Origin: Gnetum montanum
Taxonomy: Eukaryota > Streptophyta > Gnetopsida > Gnetales > Gnetaceae
Direction of reading: 5' to 3'
DNA length: 64,000 bases
NCBI GenBank assembly: GCA_015680685.1
Contig: MNCI01037811.1
Span: 511,770-575,769, forward strand
Shown here: one piece after another, positions 45,341 through 57,929 of the stretch
Layout: each line of letters begins with the position of its first letter
Position numbering within the stretch: the stretch's first letter is position 1
Position numbers and translations under genes: made by a program
Notes under the pieces: generated by a model
Told to the model about the DNA's origin: nothing
The model's database searches: none
Seen by the model: only the letters and a program-made list of their open reading frames with translations

Positions 45341-48300
45341 ATGGACCCCGCACAGACCAACGCTACCGCCTTACCTGTCTTCGACTTCAGTGCCAACGTC
45401 AAGAACCCCGTCACTACCGCTGAGGCCATACTTGCCCTTGGCGAGATGAACCATCAGGGGCCAACTCGTCGATCACTGAGACTACAAGGTAGAGACCCCA
45501 TATTCACCATCCTAACGCCCGAACAATATAACATTATTTATGTTCAAATCCAAGCTAATCTACCCATCGATCACACGGAAATGGAAGCAAAACGACATTA
45601 CGAACTCATCTATAAGGGAGGCCGTAACTTTATCCCTTTAGCATATGACGTAATTCCCCTCTCTGAATCCCACCATGAACTCATATACCAACTTCTCATG
45701 GCAAGGAACCAAACCTCACACCAACACGCCGTAGAACCTCAAAATGGAGATGAGGAAGATGATTTCGCAGCTCAATCTGAACATGAGGATTCATACCATA
45801 CTCTCAGTCTGCATACTTACACGAATCCGTTATTCCACCCTTTCATAGGAGAAACCATGTCCCTTCACGCATTTAAAAGTACTCAAGCTCATGTATCTCA
45901 ACAGGAAGCACCCACTCTCATTCCCACTCTCCCCATGACCAATACTCAATTCAATGCACCCATCTCCGTTTTTCCTCCAATCACCACGTTATCCCCTCTC
46001 CTACAAGTATAACCCCAACAACTCCTCTCTCAAACTAATGTAGGAGTGACCTTCCCACCCTAATTAATTGGGATGCCATCTGTGATACCCGCTTCTACAT
46101 CTACTCACTGTATACCACGAGTGCAAATCCAAGGAACACCCATCACTACTTCAACTCAACAGGTTCAAGGTGTTTCTTCACAACTTGTAACCGGGCAATG
46201 GACCACGTCTAGCATGCAACAGTATCAACCCCCTCATTACAACATACCACCTGCTATAATTCCATCCATGAACATCACCCAAGTACAACCATCAACAACA
46301 CAACAGTCATCATTCCTACCAACCGTACAGCAGTCTAACTTGTATAGTACTCAAATTAACCAACCTAATGCTCCACTGAGTGCCCAAGAATGGGCAGAAG
46401 CCAAAAAGATGATGCAAGTGCTCACTGACGAGATAAAGCGCCTCAAAACCACTAACACTAAAGAGCTTAAAGTATTGGACTTCTACCAAGATGATTCAAT
46501 CAGTTCGTCAGTGCCGCCTTTAACTTTACCCAAGGGAGTTTCATTGCCTCAATTGACAAAATATAACGGGGAAGAAGACCCCAACACCCACTTAGTAACA
46601 TTCAGATTAGAATGTCTGCTGCTTCAAGCTTGGCCCCATGTAATCCTATGCGTGTTCGCTATGTCTTTAACCGGAAGAGCCTTAGACTCGTACAGAGCCT
46701 TACCCCGTAACTCTATATCCTCTCTCGAGGATCTGTTACACCAGTTTGTTACCAGGTTTAAGTGCAACCTGAAGCCGGAAGAAACCTTAGACAGTCTGAT
46801 CCAGGTGAAGCAAGCACCACTAGAACCTGTGCAAAAGTTCATTCAAAGATGGAGTGCTGCACTTAATGAACTTCACAAGCCAATCCCAGAAACATACCTT
46901 CTTACGATTCTTAAAGGAGTTGTGAATGCCTTCGTTAAGTCAAAGCTCTATTATCTAAATGCTCGCACTCTGAGTCAAGCTTTTGAACAAATAAAGAATA
47001 TAGAGGAGGCAGCCCAAAATAGTCATGACCCCACTTATTTAGCCTTTAAAAATCAACACACGAAGAAAGAGAAAGAAAATGCTAAAGCAACAGTAGCAGC
47101 AATGGCGGGGACGACTCAACTCAATAACACGGGATAAAAAGGGAAACAACCTACCGCTCCCGTTAACTATGAGAGAACCGCTCCCACACCCATACCCAAA
47201 CCATCCTTCACGCAAACTATTAACGTGGGTCACACCAATACATTTGAGAGAAAAGAACCTGCTCAATATACACCATTGCCAATGAAGCCTTCACAATTAT
47301 TAGATCAACTTTTAAAGGCTAGGGCCATCAAACATAAGCAGTTGTCTCCTGCGGCAGCCCAGAAACATGACCGATACTATGAATTGGTCAAAAACCCAAG
47401 CTTGGCAACACTGAATGAGCCTCCAGTTCCAAGAGGCTTTAGGCTAGATAGATTTTGCGAATACCATCAACGAAACGAGCATGGAATCGATTATTGTTTC
47501 ACCCTGAAACAAGACATACAACGTATGATTGATAGGGGTGAAATAACCTTCGATGAAGCCAACCCTGTAAAACCGCAAAATCAATCTTTGGGCATGTATA
47601 AGGATCCCCTTAACACCAAGGAGGCTCCTTATGTGATCAATACAATACATATCAGCAACGAACAAGAAATACCCAGAAAACCCTTTGTGATTCATGTTCC
47701 TACGACGTCAACACCATCTCCCCAACCCTCGTTTCCAGCACATACATCCTCCACACCTCAAAAATCGTTCGTCATCCAAGTGCCTCCCACGGCGGCAACA
47801 ATAGACGTACCCCCACAAACCAAACCCGCTCCCTTTGTGATCCGGATGCCGCTTGCTGTTGCAACTGCAAACGTACAACCCCAAACTGGACCAACTCCAT
47901 TTGCCATCAGGATGCCTAAGCAACCGGATGTTCAAACTCCGACAGCTCAAATGCCAACTCGTCCTGCTCCATTCGTAATTCGAGTGCCTAAACACCCTGA
48001 TGCTCAACCGCCAACAGTTCCACCGCAAACCCGACCCATTCCATTTGTCATCCGGGTCCTGAAGCACCCTGATATTCAGACCCCAACAGCTCCCCCGCGA
48101 CCTCCACGAGAACACCTCGCAGACAGGTTGACTAGGGAATGCTTGGAAAGAGAACATCAAGGTCATGAGTTAGGGTCCCTAAAACCCACTCCATTAAATG
48201 TTGTACCCATGGCTCCGACAATTCATAAGCCAAGCACAAGTAACCAAGCTGAAGAATTAGGAATGCTTGAGGAGCCAAACCCAACAGTTACAGTTGGCCA

Positions 48301-49403
48301 CGCAACAACCCTTCCTCAAGAAATACAACTGTTGGGTCCAATGGACCAAGTCTCAACCAACAAGAACATACCAAATAGCAAAGACTTGGCCAATGCCCTA
48401 ACCTAGGTTACACAGGCCCTCAAACAAAAGAACACTTCACTAAGCCTGTATGACTTAATGATTCCCAAGTACACCGCGAAGCTCTAGTACGTATGTTAAC
48501 ATCAATCCCTGTCAGCGAAGACTTACCTGCAACTGAACCATCCATTCATGCAGTAATGTTTCCACATCAAGGATTAAGGTCCACATCACTAGCTTCCATG
48601 CGAATAACATTAAAACAGATGAAAAAACAGGAGGAGAAGTCACCACTGCACCTATGTTCATAACTATACAAGTCAACTGATTTAAAATACATAGGGTGCA
48701 TGTTGATGACGGGGCAGCCACAAATGTGGTACCATTCCCCATCATCGAACAATTAGGGCTCACAGAGCAGATAAAACCAACATCCACGACATTCCTGAAA
48801 TCATTCAGCGGATCACATGTCATAGTAAAAGGAACACTCACTTTGAACTTCATAACAGGGGACCAATTCCCCACATCGATCGAGTTTGTTGTCGTAGATG
48901 AGATGCCAGGATTTAACTTGATTTTGGGACAACCTTGGTTAGCCTAATTAAAAGCGGTATCCTCACCCATCCATCAAGAGATTCACTTACCTTACGAAGG
49001 TGGTGAAATCATTATACACAATGACGCAACTACATCCAACATCTCTTCACACGTAGGCACAAACCAAGGCTCAGAGGTTGAATTCAATGAATATAAACAA
49101 GACGACACTACCCCCAAGCTTAAACAAGACGACACCACCAATGAGCCTAAGCAAGACAATGCACCAAATAAGATCCAAAGTGATGATCAACCTTCAAACC
49201 GTGATCCCCCAGAAGACATGGAAACATTACAAAACATGGAAACTTCAGAATATGCTGACATAAGGGCCCTTCCCCCAGACGTCCCATGGTCAGAATTACC
49301 ATTTGACATAACTAGCAAAGGAGACGCTAAATATACGATCACACCGACATGCCCTACTCCTAATCTTAAGCTTCGAAAAGTAAAGAAGCTACTCAACCGT
49401 TGA
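45341..49403 (+). pseudogene. gag-protease ORF, unit 2 (full length)
   Basis: ATG at 45341 (MDPAQTNATALPVFDF) after the leader. Order: N-terminal matrix-like part; Gln/Pro-rich linker (46080-46380); capsid with WPHVILCVFAMSLTGRALDS and SISSLEDLLHQFVTRF (46630-46765); nucleocapsid motif FCEYHQRNEHGIDYC (47452-47496); six PFVIR-type repeats of about 24 residues (47680-48100); protease with HVDDGAATNVVPFP and LNLILGQPWLA (48696-48947); acidic tail ending KKLLNR, TGA at 49401-49403. In-frame stops are at 46010, about 46060, 47135 and 48404 (CAG to TAG); a 4-base loss near 48460 shifts the frame. It encodes the RNA-packaging and polyprotein-cutting functions. Its separation from RT is unusual. Confidence 0.9.
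47680..48105 (+). repeat. PFVIR tandem repeats in gag tail
   Basis: Six units of about 24 residues, each starting PFVIR(V/M)P or a variant (PFVIHVP, SFVIQVP, PFVIRMP, PFAIRMP, PFVIRVP, PFVIRVL) followed by Pro/Thr/Gln-rich linker. Unit 1 has the same array at about 29220-29640. Confidence 0.8.
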
Positions 49404-49640
49404 TACTATTTACCATACGTCCGAAATGATGTTAAACTACCATACGTCCGCAACGACGTTAAACTAGCCACGGTCAGAAACGACCGATTATCCTAAATTC
49501 ACTAAAACAGCTACAGTCTCCTCCACCACTTTGACAAAGATGCGATAGTCCACCATGACTTTAAACTGATGCCAATGGCCTGAAATGGCCTTAAACTAGA
49601 GCACAGCATATTGTCAGTTCACCGAAACTCTGCTACGTCA
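49404..49640. repeat. TTAAACT modules after gag-protease, unit 2
   Basis: Counterpart of 30943-31190: CATACGTCCGCAACGACG, GGTCAGAAACGACC and ATGGCCTGAAATGGCC units, most leading into TTAAACT. Confidence 0.7.
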
Positions 49641-49883
49641 TTATCATTTACATTTCGCAAGTTACAAGTTTCATTGATTTTATTTTTACCAAACATCGCT
49701 CCAGTTTCCAATTACATTCACAAATAAAAAAAAAAGAGGGAAAAGAGAGAAAACAACATTTATGCAATATGAAGCTATAGCATATTACATCATGATCATG
49801 TTACATCTATCTTCACACATTCCAAAAAAAAAAACTAAACAATCCGAAAACTAAAAACAAAATGATAAGACTAACAAGCCAAA

Positions 49884-52800
49884 TCAGGCACTAGCATTAG
49901 GAGAGGGATGGTCCCCAAAGTCCTCTGCATCATCAACTCCTGTCCCACTGGGGCCAGCCTCATCATCACCACATCCCTATCACAAAAAGACAACAAAACA
50001 ATAAAATAATTAAGCACACATAAACAAATTAAAAGAACAAAAAAAAACACTAAGGAAAATGACGATGACTAAAGGCAATAAAACGATATTAGACTAAAAC
50101 ACTCATAGGTAGGGAAGTCCGAAGATTAGCCTCCACGCGCTGTAAAATCTCCTCTTCGGACACGCATGCCTAGTCTTTCTCAAGTTCGAGGTCGATGTTG
50201 ACCAAGATTTTTCCTTTGTGCATTGAAGACCAGGAAGGACGCTCAAGGGAAAACATGCTTGTTGAAGTTTCACCAGAGGCGGTGGTAATGGACCTCTCAG
50301 GAGACCCTTCCGCCTCTGTACACTCAACAAACTTCTCATAGGAAGAGCGCAAGCCTAACCCCTCCACGAACATCTCCAACCGGCAACGTTCAACTAATTC
50401 CTCCTTTAACCACTTTTGTATTGGTGCTTGTGGTCTTTCTGATCCTAGCCCCATTTACGTACCTTGGATGCAAAGGACTTCCAGTCATGGCACTTCCTAT
50501 TCAACAAATCCATCTAGGCCCACTGTTCGGCCAAATCCCGAATCACCTGCACTTTGCTATTCAAGCTTGCCCAATAACGTGCATAGGTGATCTCGAATGT
50601 CCACTAGGTACTATCATCGGCCAATCTAGCAGAGGCGAAATCATAACGAGCCTGCAAGTCATTCCTTTCCTCTGTTAACTTTGTCAATTTTCCTTTGAAT
50701 GACTGAATTTCAAGCCATAACTGTTCAATTAAGCGCCTGCAGGTCCAAAGAGACTTGGCATTTGGAACAACACAACCCAAAACTGCATCATAAATACTTC
50801 TTGGAATCTGCTCAACATCTTTGGGCAATTTCGGAAGACCATCAATATGGGTAGCCTCGGAAGGACTCCATTGGAGTTTCGCGCCTAGCAAGTACAAACA
50901 TTACATGTATGAATCAACAAGAAAACTCCAACAGATGCATAAATACAATAAACCCAGGTGCTTAGTATAAAAGTACACACCTAATTCAGGATGAGTCTCT
51001 TGTAGACGAGCAACAACATCATTGACAATGCCGGTAACAAACTCTACCTTATTGGGCATCTCATGCCACGGCCTCAATGGATCGGCGGATGATGAATCTG
51101 TAGGAAGGCACCTCAACTGGGGCCTCTAACTTCGACCCATCCGCCTGAGATACATGTGCTTCAAGCGCTTTGGCATCCATGTCTAATGTTAAGAAGAGCC
51201 ATGATAATCAAAATAATATACAAAACTAAAAAGTACAGAATGCCAATCAAGCAGACAAGACTTACCAAGAGGGCCCTTGCTAGTCAGCTCAGGAGAATCA
51301 CCAAGGTGTAGAGACCCATCAAAGAAATCGTCAAAGACACCTTTCTCCTCACTCGAATGTCTAAGAGCATCTAGAGCCTCAACAAGTGTCACTTCCATGG
51401 AGTTCGTTGCACCCTCCTCCCGTAAGGTGGGAGTGGCCTTAATTGCTTCTGTTCTAGTTTCCTCCTCTTCATCACACCCAATGATAACTATTTCAGGTTT
51501 ACCCATCAGAGCTAATTCTTCTCTTTCCCTCTCGGGGGTACACTCTATTAACACCAACAAATAGAAAGTTAGCATGACATAATAGATATGAATATTTAAG
51601 TAAACAAATAAATTCAAAAGGCAAAAGAAAAAAAACACTTAAAGCAAAAAAAGAACACAAAAAAAAGGGGAAGAAACTTACCTGCTCCTGGCAAGGTGAA
51701 TCGAATCTTCTTCGTCCTTGGAGGTCTCACCTCCGTGGCAGGTGCTTTCGAACACTCAGCTCTTTTCACTTTAGCCTTGGCTATCCCGATGGTCTCCTGG
51801 ATGACTCTCCTAACAACTATGTGTAGTATGGATGGTTCCAACCCCAAGCTATTATGCGAGTGGTGGGAACAACTGACTGCACCTTCTGTGGTAACGGAGA
51901 CCGATTCGTCAATACCTTCGAGTGGATCTTGGGATCTGGTGGTGTCAAATAAATGATGGATCCAGGGGCGAGACAACTGTGAGAGATCCCTTAACACATA
52001 ATGATCATCTCCATAGACCACTAAGAACTCGACAAACCTACGGAGATAGCCCACGAAAAATGCAAAAGTGAAGTGGAACTGCGCATTCACATTAAAGCGT
52101 AATTTGATGATCTCCCCATAGAAGCCCAAAATCAGAAACTGTGCCCAGTTATAACGCATACCAGTCTCTAGGATCGAGCGCATGATACATGCAAGCTCTA
52201 CCCCAAGAGTTCTCATTTGAGAAAGAGACTTGGGAAATGCACGAGCTCTGAACAATGGGTACAACAAATTCACTTCCGTCACTTTAGTGTCCACTTGCAT
52301 AAGGAAATCCTTGGAACCCTGTGGCACGCCCAACCATTCCTCAAGGTCCTTAATCACACGACCTTCCCTATTCGCCCTGTCCACTACCACTTTGACACCA
52401 TCTGCCGGTACCCCAAAGAGATCTGAAAAGAATTTGGCAGTCAAATGAAATGCAANGAGGATTCGCAACGGTGGTTGCATAGAAAGGCACCTCAACATGT
52501 CANTTGTCTCCCCATACTTCATGAAAAGGATACCCTCAGTACGCCCAGACACGATGGTGACCCCACCAGGAGTAGTATCCGCTGTAAAAACATGTTACAC
52601 AAAAGATCAATATCATGATATACAATGGGATAGCAAAGATAAAAACAAAGCTTAGAACACAATCACTTACCACTAGTAAATGGATCAGGCATACTTTGCA
52701 CTGAATCAACCACTTGAGGGAAAGTGGGTCCATTGCGAGACCAATCTTCATATAGCCACCCATGAGCTTTACAACGTTCAAAGGCCCTGGAAAACTACTT

Positions 52801-53476
52801 ATGATAATGGACAATAGCACCCTTGGTTTGAGCCAACACGGCACCACGAAGAGTGAGGCCCACCATGAAAGCTTCCAAGGCTATACACATTAAGTCAAGT
52901 CCATCATCATTCGTGCACATTCTGTGCTCGTCAAAATCGGGCCTGCCAAGAAAAAGATAATCAAACATAAACAATGGTATAACACTGAAGTAAACAAAAT
53001 AAAGATAAATCAAAAAAAGTGCTTACCTTTCTACCCTATACACTGTTCCAGGTGGATTCTAGAATAATGTATGTACACGGAAAGCTAGGAAAAGAGTGTT
53101 ACTGCTGTTGTAGTGGTTATAAGATGGTAACTCCCAAACACGAGTCAGAGGAAGGGTAGATCAGGGACCTTCGGCAAGACTGCCATCAACTTTAAATAAT
53201 CCCTCGTCCACATCAACGATGAAGGCCAATATGTCATGGGATGAGCCAGGCAGTATGGTCTCAATAACGCTATGAGCCAACAATTCACTTAAATGAGACC
53301 AGATGACCATGCTAAAACCCTGCAGGATAAACAATAGAAATTCACTAGAGCCTAGGTGAAACCATAAACCTTGTGACCCAATCTTCATGTCATGACAAGG
53401 TGCATTGGGCTCCAAGGGGCCAAACCATGACAATACACCCATGAGTTCCACCACCAAAAGAAAGGACTTAAGTCCC
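49884..53476 (-). pseudogene. multi-exon antisense gene of the retrotransposon, unit 2
   Basis: Second tandem copy of the gene at 31418-35156, with the same exon order and the same splice sites (GTAAGT-type donors, TAG/CAG acceptors). The last exon ends at TGA 49884-49886. Exon D is fully open here (GKPEIVIIGCDEEEETRTEA) and the end of exon C reads KKIRFTLPGAG, where unit 1 has a TGA from CGA. Exon C is interrupted by two Ns around an inverted 46-base piece with loss of about 150 bp (52456-52503). Exon E has a frameshift; exon F keeps the coiled coil (IEQLWLEIQSFKGKLTKLTE). The exon A TGA (53161-53163) is shared with both other copies. Lesions differ between copies, so the parent element probably had an open gene. 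Confidence 0.75.
52456..52503. other. N-bounded inverted segment (possible assembly error)
   Basis: Between ambiguous bases at 52456 and 52503 the 46 bases are the reverse complement of what unit 1 has at about 34143-34188, and about 150 bp expected next to it are missing. A third N lies at 12626. Confidence 0.8.
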
Positions 53477-53759
53477 CTGCACAAAGCCAAAACCTTAAAT
53501 AAGTAACTTAAAACGTAAAACATGTAAACTAAACAAACAAAATAGACAAATAAGTAAATAAACCTAGCATTCAACACACACACAAGACCACCCCATGAGA
53601 CAAGAAATACCGATATCCGTTTGGTGTATCTAATGCTTATTGCGGAACATTGGAGATCATTAAACAACACTAACACTTAAAAACAACCATCACGAAAACT
53701 ATGTAAGTCATTTAGTCCTCAGAGTCACATCACATCAGTAAGTAAAAGCGTCGAGTAAG

Positions 53760-55790
53760 AAGCGTCACGAAGTTCAAGTTATCTCGAAAAAAAATTCATT
53801 AACCTCGGCAGCTGACGCAGGCACGTGAGGACTACTCACGTCGCAACAACAAACTGCTCACGCCGCAAAAACATTTACTCACGCTACTAAGCAAAAGGTT
53901 TCTGGTTACTCACGCTGAGTAACACTCATGGTTTTTTTACGCGGTAGCAAGGACATTTACTCACGCTACCCTTGTCCACAATCGATTCACTGGCGCTGAC
54001 AATTAAATACAGTAACCCACGATGAAAAAGAGGGAAAACATTGAGTAATCGCACTGCAAATTAGCAATACACGAGCTTACGCTGCGATAGGAACTGATCA
54101 TTCACGTCCTGGTTTGGGGGCCAGTAAGTAACACTGGAGATAAACAGTCAATAACTAACGCTGGAGATAAACAGCCCTGCAATTAACGTTGGAGATAAAA
54201 TAAACAACCCTGCGACTAACGCTGGAGATACAACCCTACGATTTATGTCACAACAAACAGCGATTCAAGACCCTGGTTCTCCCAACTAGAACGCAGCCAA
54301 AAAAAAATATACCCAAAACGTGGCAATCCTTGCAACTCACGCTACCTATGGGCATGTCCCACTTTGCTCACGCTAGTTCAAAACCAGTAACAGGAATAAA
54401 AATAAAATAGTAGCCCCAAATCCAGAATCGAAACCACAGACCCACCAAAATGCACCAAAAATGCACCAAAACATTATTGTTTCAGGACCACTCACGCTGG
54501 AGAGTAGCTCATACTACTCACACCACAAAAATTGCAGTTTCCCTGGGCGCTCACGCCAAGCAAAAATTCGCCAGAAATCACGGTTTCCCTGGGATATTCA
54601 TGCACAAGCAAAATAACAATAATAATAATAAATCGACAAAAATCAATTTTTCTGGGGCGTTCACGCCAGGCAAAGATCAGCTTTTTCGAGGACGTCGACA
54701 ACCAGGAATGGCAGAAATTGCTTTTCCCGGGGCACTCATGCCCTCTCAACCATATACCCATGCCCATACCCTGGGTTGCTCACGCTGGGCATGCCCTGGG
54801 CTACTCACGTTGATTGATCGTCATGCAGAAATAAGATTGCAGGGACGTGCTCTGGCCACCACACCCGCGTCCCTACAACGCACGCCAAGGCTCATACGTG
54901 CCTCGCAATACAACTCACGCTGAGGCATGCCCTAAACAACTCATGCTGAGCCGCACCCTTATTAGTCACGCTAGGCATTCCCCCTTCCCTCACGCTGAGA
55001 CATGCCTTGATATGCTCACACCACGGCGTGCCCTGGGTTGCCACGATGAGTGGGCCCTAGGTCTGATCCTCTCACTTAGGTCATCACATAGCAACCACAA
55101 AAAATGACAAAACGCAAAACCCCAGCAACGTCCTTGACGCCCGAAATACACATGAGAAAACCACAATACAAACCCCAGAATCCAGCAAAGATTTTTATTT
55201 CAAAACCTAGCAAAAACAGCAGCCCTAATGGCTCACGCTGTGCTTGCTCTACAAATAGAATGCCATGGAACAAAAATGTACCTGCGTAGAGTCCTTGTCC
55301 ATGACAAAATTGTGGGTTGGGGAAGGCGTTGAAGCAGTTGTTCGCTCTCCTCTACGAACAATAAGCTAGCTTGCTTCTTCCCCTTGCGTTGGCTTGTTTC
55401 TGCCTTCCCCTTCATCGTCGTTACTCACGCTCACGCTACTCTATACTGTGGTAACTCACACCCTGCCAACACTTCCTGCAGCTCACGCTCCACGCCCTGC
55501 CTTGTTGCTCACGCTGCGCTTTGCACCTAGCTGGTCACGCTGTCAATCCCTCTACCTCACGCTACCTGCATTTCTTATTGTTAACATTGCATCGCTGTTC
55601 AATAGCTTATGCTATGTCCAAGTTACTCATGCTCACGATACATTTGGGGCCATTTTACCCTACTTTGCTATTACATGGCGCCCTTCCCTTTCTTCTCTTA
55701 TTCATTTTCACTTTATTCTTGTAGCTACTTCTCTTCATTTCTCTCATACATATTTACTGAGTTTTGCAAAGTAGCCTATACATTTAAAAA
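53760..55790 (+). promoter_or_regulatory. ACGCT-rich spacer between antisense gene and pol, unit 2
   Basis: The best-preserved spacer copy. Exact CTCACGCT words occur at least a dozen times (for example near 53879, 53908, 53958, 54332, 54367, 54491, 54779, 54913, 54998, 55231, 55424, 55483, 55508 and 55557), irregularly spaced, plus many one-base variants consistent with CpG decay. It lies between divergent coding blocks. Open frames across it are not supported. Confidence 0.65.
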
Positions 55791-55861
55791 AAATACATCC
55801 ATAGAAAAAATCCAACAATCACAAACAAAAATCATAATACTACTTGGAACATGACTAGTAA

Positions 55862-55912
55862 ACGGCCCGGCATGGCCTTAAACTGCCACACATGGCCCGG
55901 CATGGCCTTAAA
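55862..55912. repeat. GGCCCGGCATGGCCTTAAACT units and RT deletion point
   Basis: Two units containing GGCCCGGCATGGCCTTAAACT or a close match. The second runs directly into sequence equivalent to 39595 of unit 1, so about 1.9 kb (start of ORF2, RT, first RNase H) is missing here. Confidence 0.8.
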
Positions 55913-57587
55913 CTATCTCTCCGGAGAAATTCGATCCTTTGCCTATCGACTAAACTTCCCTTGCACCAACAACGTGACAGAGTACGAAGGTCTTCTTAGA
56001 GGTCTTATGGTAGCACTAGCTTCAGGAATCACACGGCTTGTAATTCAAGGTGACTCACAGCTGGTAATCAATCAGGTCACGGATGTTTTCGCATGCAAAG
56101 CTTCGCATTTACAATCGTACTGTGACTTAACTAAACACCTGCTAAAATAGTTAACAAAAACGAAAATAGATGTGCAACATGTTCGCAGAAACGAAAATAC
56201 CATCACAAATGCACTTGCAACACTAGCCTTAAACGTGACACCATACATGTTTCATGCGTTGCCTAATTCCATAACGAATTGCACCAAACCCGTAACCGAC
56301 ACTCATAATGACATACCTATGGCATCAGTTAGTACCACACATGCAGTGGAATGGTATGATGACATAAAAGAGTACCTTCTACGTGGCGAACCACTACAAC
56401 ATCTAACGAATGCTCAAAAGGACGCAGTGCGAAAACATTCTCAACAATATGCGTTGATAGGAAACACGTTATGTCATAGATCCTATGAGGGCATTTTGTT
56501 AGTGTGTGTTAGTAGCATCGACGATCACACCATCGTGGAGCAAGTTCATGAAGGACTTTGCAGAGGACATATAGCGCCCAAGGCAATGGTAACGAAAATC
56601 AAATGCTTAAGATATTATTGGCCACACATGGAGTACGATTGTTTCTCCAAAGTCAAAATGTGCAACATCTGTCAAAAACATGGTAATTTGATACATGTGC
56701 CACCAAATGAGTTGCATACAACACAAATCACATGGCCTTTCCAAAAATGGGGGTTAGACATCATTGGACCGATAACTCCCCCATCTTCGACAAGACATAG
56801 CTTCATCATCACTGCGATTGAATACTTCACAAAATGGGTAGAAGCTATCTCCCTTAGAAAAACCACATCCAAACAAGTGTGCAATTTCATACTCGAAAAC
56901 ATTGTAACCCATTTTGGCATCCCAATGACCATAATCACTGATAACGGGCCACAATTCAGTAGTGCCAAAACCAAAAACTTCTATGAGAGCCTAGGAATCA
57001 AACACTCATTTTCATCACCGTACTACCCACAAATCAATGCTCAAGCAGAGTCCATGAATAAAACTGTCATCATGGTGCTCAAGAAAATGCTTCATCAGAG
57101 CAAAAGAAAATGGCATGAACAGCTAGTTTACGCACTATGGGCATATCGAATGACCCATCGAACATCAACAGGTAAAACACCCTATAGCCTTGTTTATGGA
57201 TCAGAAGTTGTTTTACCTTTAGAGTTGCAGGTACCCTCGTTGCGGATCACTCTTTCTAGACTACTCGATGAAGGTCAAAACGACGAGTTGCGTGTTGTTG
57301 ACCTTGACTCGGTGGAGGAGGAACGTACATGCACGCTCGATCAAATCGAGTGGTACCAAAAACAACGACGGCGACATCGACATAACGTACACAAGCGCCC
57401 AATCAAAGAGGGTGACCTTGTTCTCAAGACGGTCCATGAACACTCGGACAAGTTCTCAGCCAACTGGGAAGGGCCTTACTTGGTCACTAAGGCATACGAC
57501 AATGGGGCATTCAAACTCACCGACATGGACGAAAACGAGCTTGCCAACCCTACAAATCACATGTACCTGAAACCATTTTACGTTTGA
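55913..57587 (+). pseudogene. RNase H-integrase, unit 2 (RT deleted)
   Basis: The frame reads the Tat-type second RNase H (NNVTEYEGLLRGLMVALASG, VIQGDSQLVINQV), a TAG near 56148, then an unbroken stretch to 57587. This contains the integrase zinc-binding region (HEGLCRGHIAP...YYWPHMEYDC...CNICQKH), the core (WGLDIIGPI, ITDNGPQF, QAESMNK; the D-D-E set is present) and a C-terminal part (GDLVLKTVHEHSDKFSANWE, GPYLVTKAYDNGAF). The integrase is open for over 1.4 kb, the best-kept coding stretch of the window. It would join cDNA to host DNA, but without RT in this unit it had no cDNA of its own. The 3' end is PFYV then TGA. Confidence 0.9.
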
Positions 57588-57589
57588 TG

Positions 57590-57925
57590 AACTTAAGGCA
57601 CGTCTCGGTCCTGACATCATGACCTAAAACTGATACCACAGAACGTCCTGGAGCTATGACTTAAAACTAGCACCACAGAATGTCCTAGCATTATGACGGT
57701 AAACTAATACCATAGATTCATTGTCTGGTATGACATTAAACTGCCACATTTTTGTCCGCTAGAGTCCGCTAAGACTATAAACTAACTTGCCTCTTCACAG
57801 TTCGCCACGACTATAAACTAACATTGCACCGTCTACTACGATGCTAAACTGGCAACGTCCAAAGGGTTATGACATAAAGCTAATCCATAACAGTCCGTCA
57901 AGATTATAAATCGGCAACATCATCA
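57590..57925. repeat. TAAACT modules after integrase, unit 2
   Basis: Counterpart of 41270-41620, with the same order of CACAGAACGTCCTGG, CTATGACTTAAAACT and GACTATAAACTA units. Confidence 0.7.
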
Positions 57926-57929
57926 CTGG

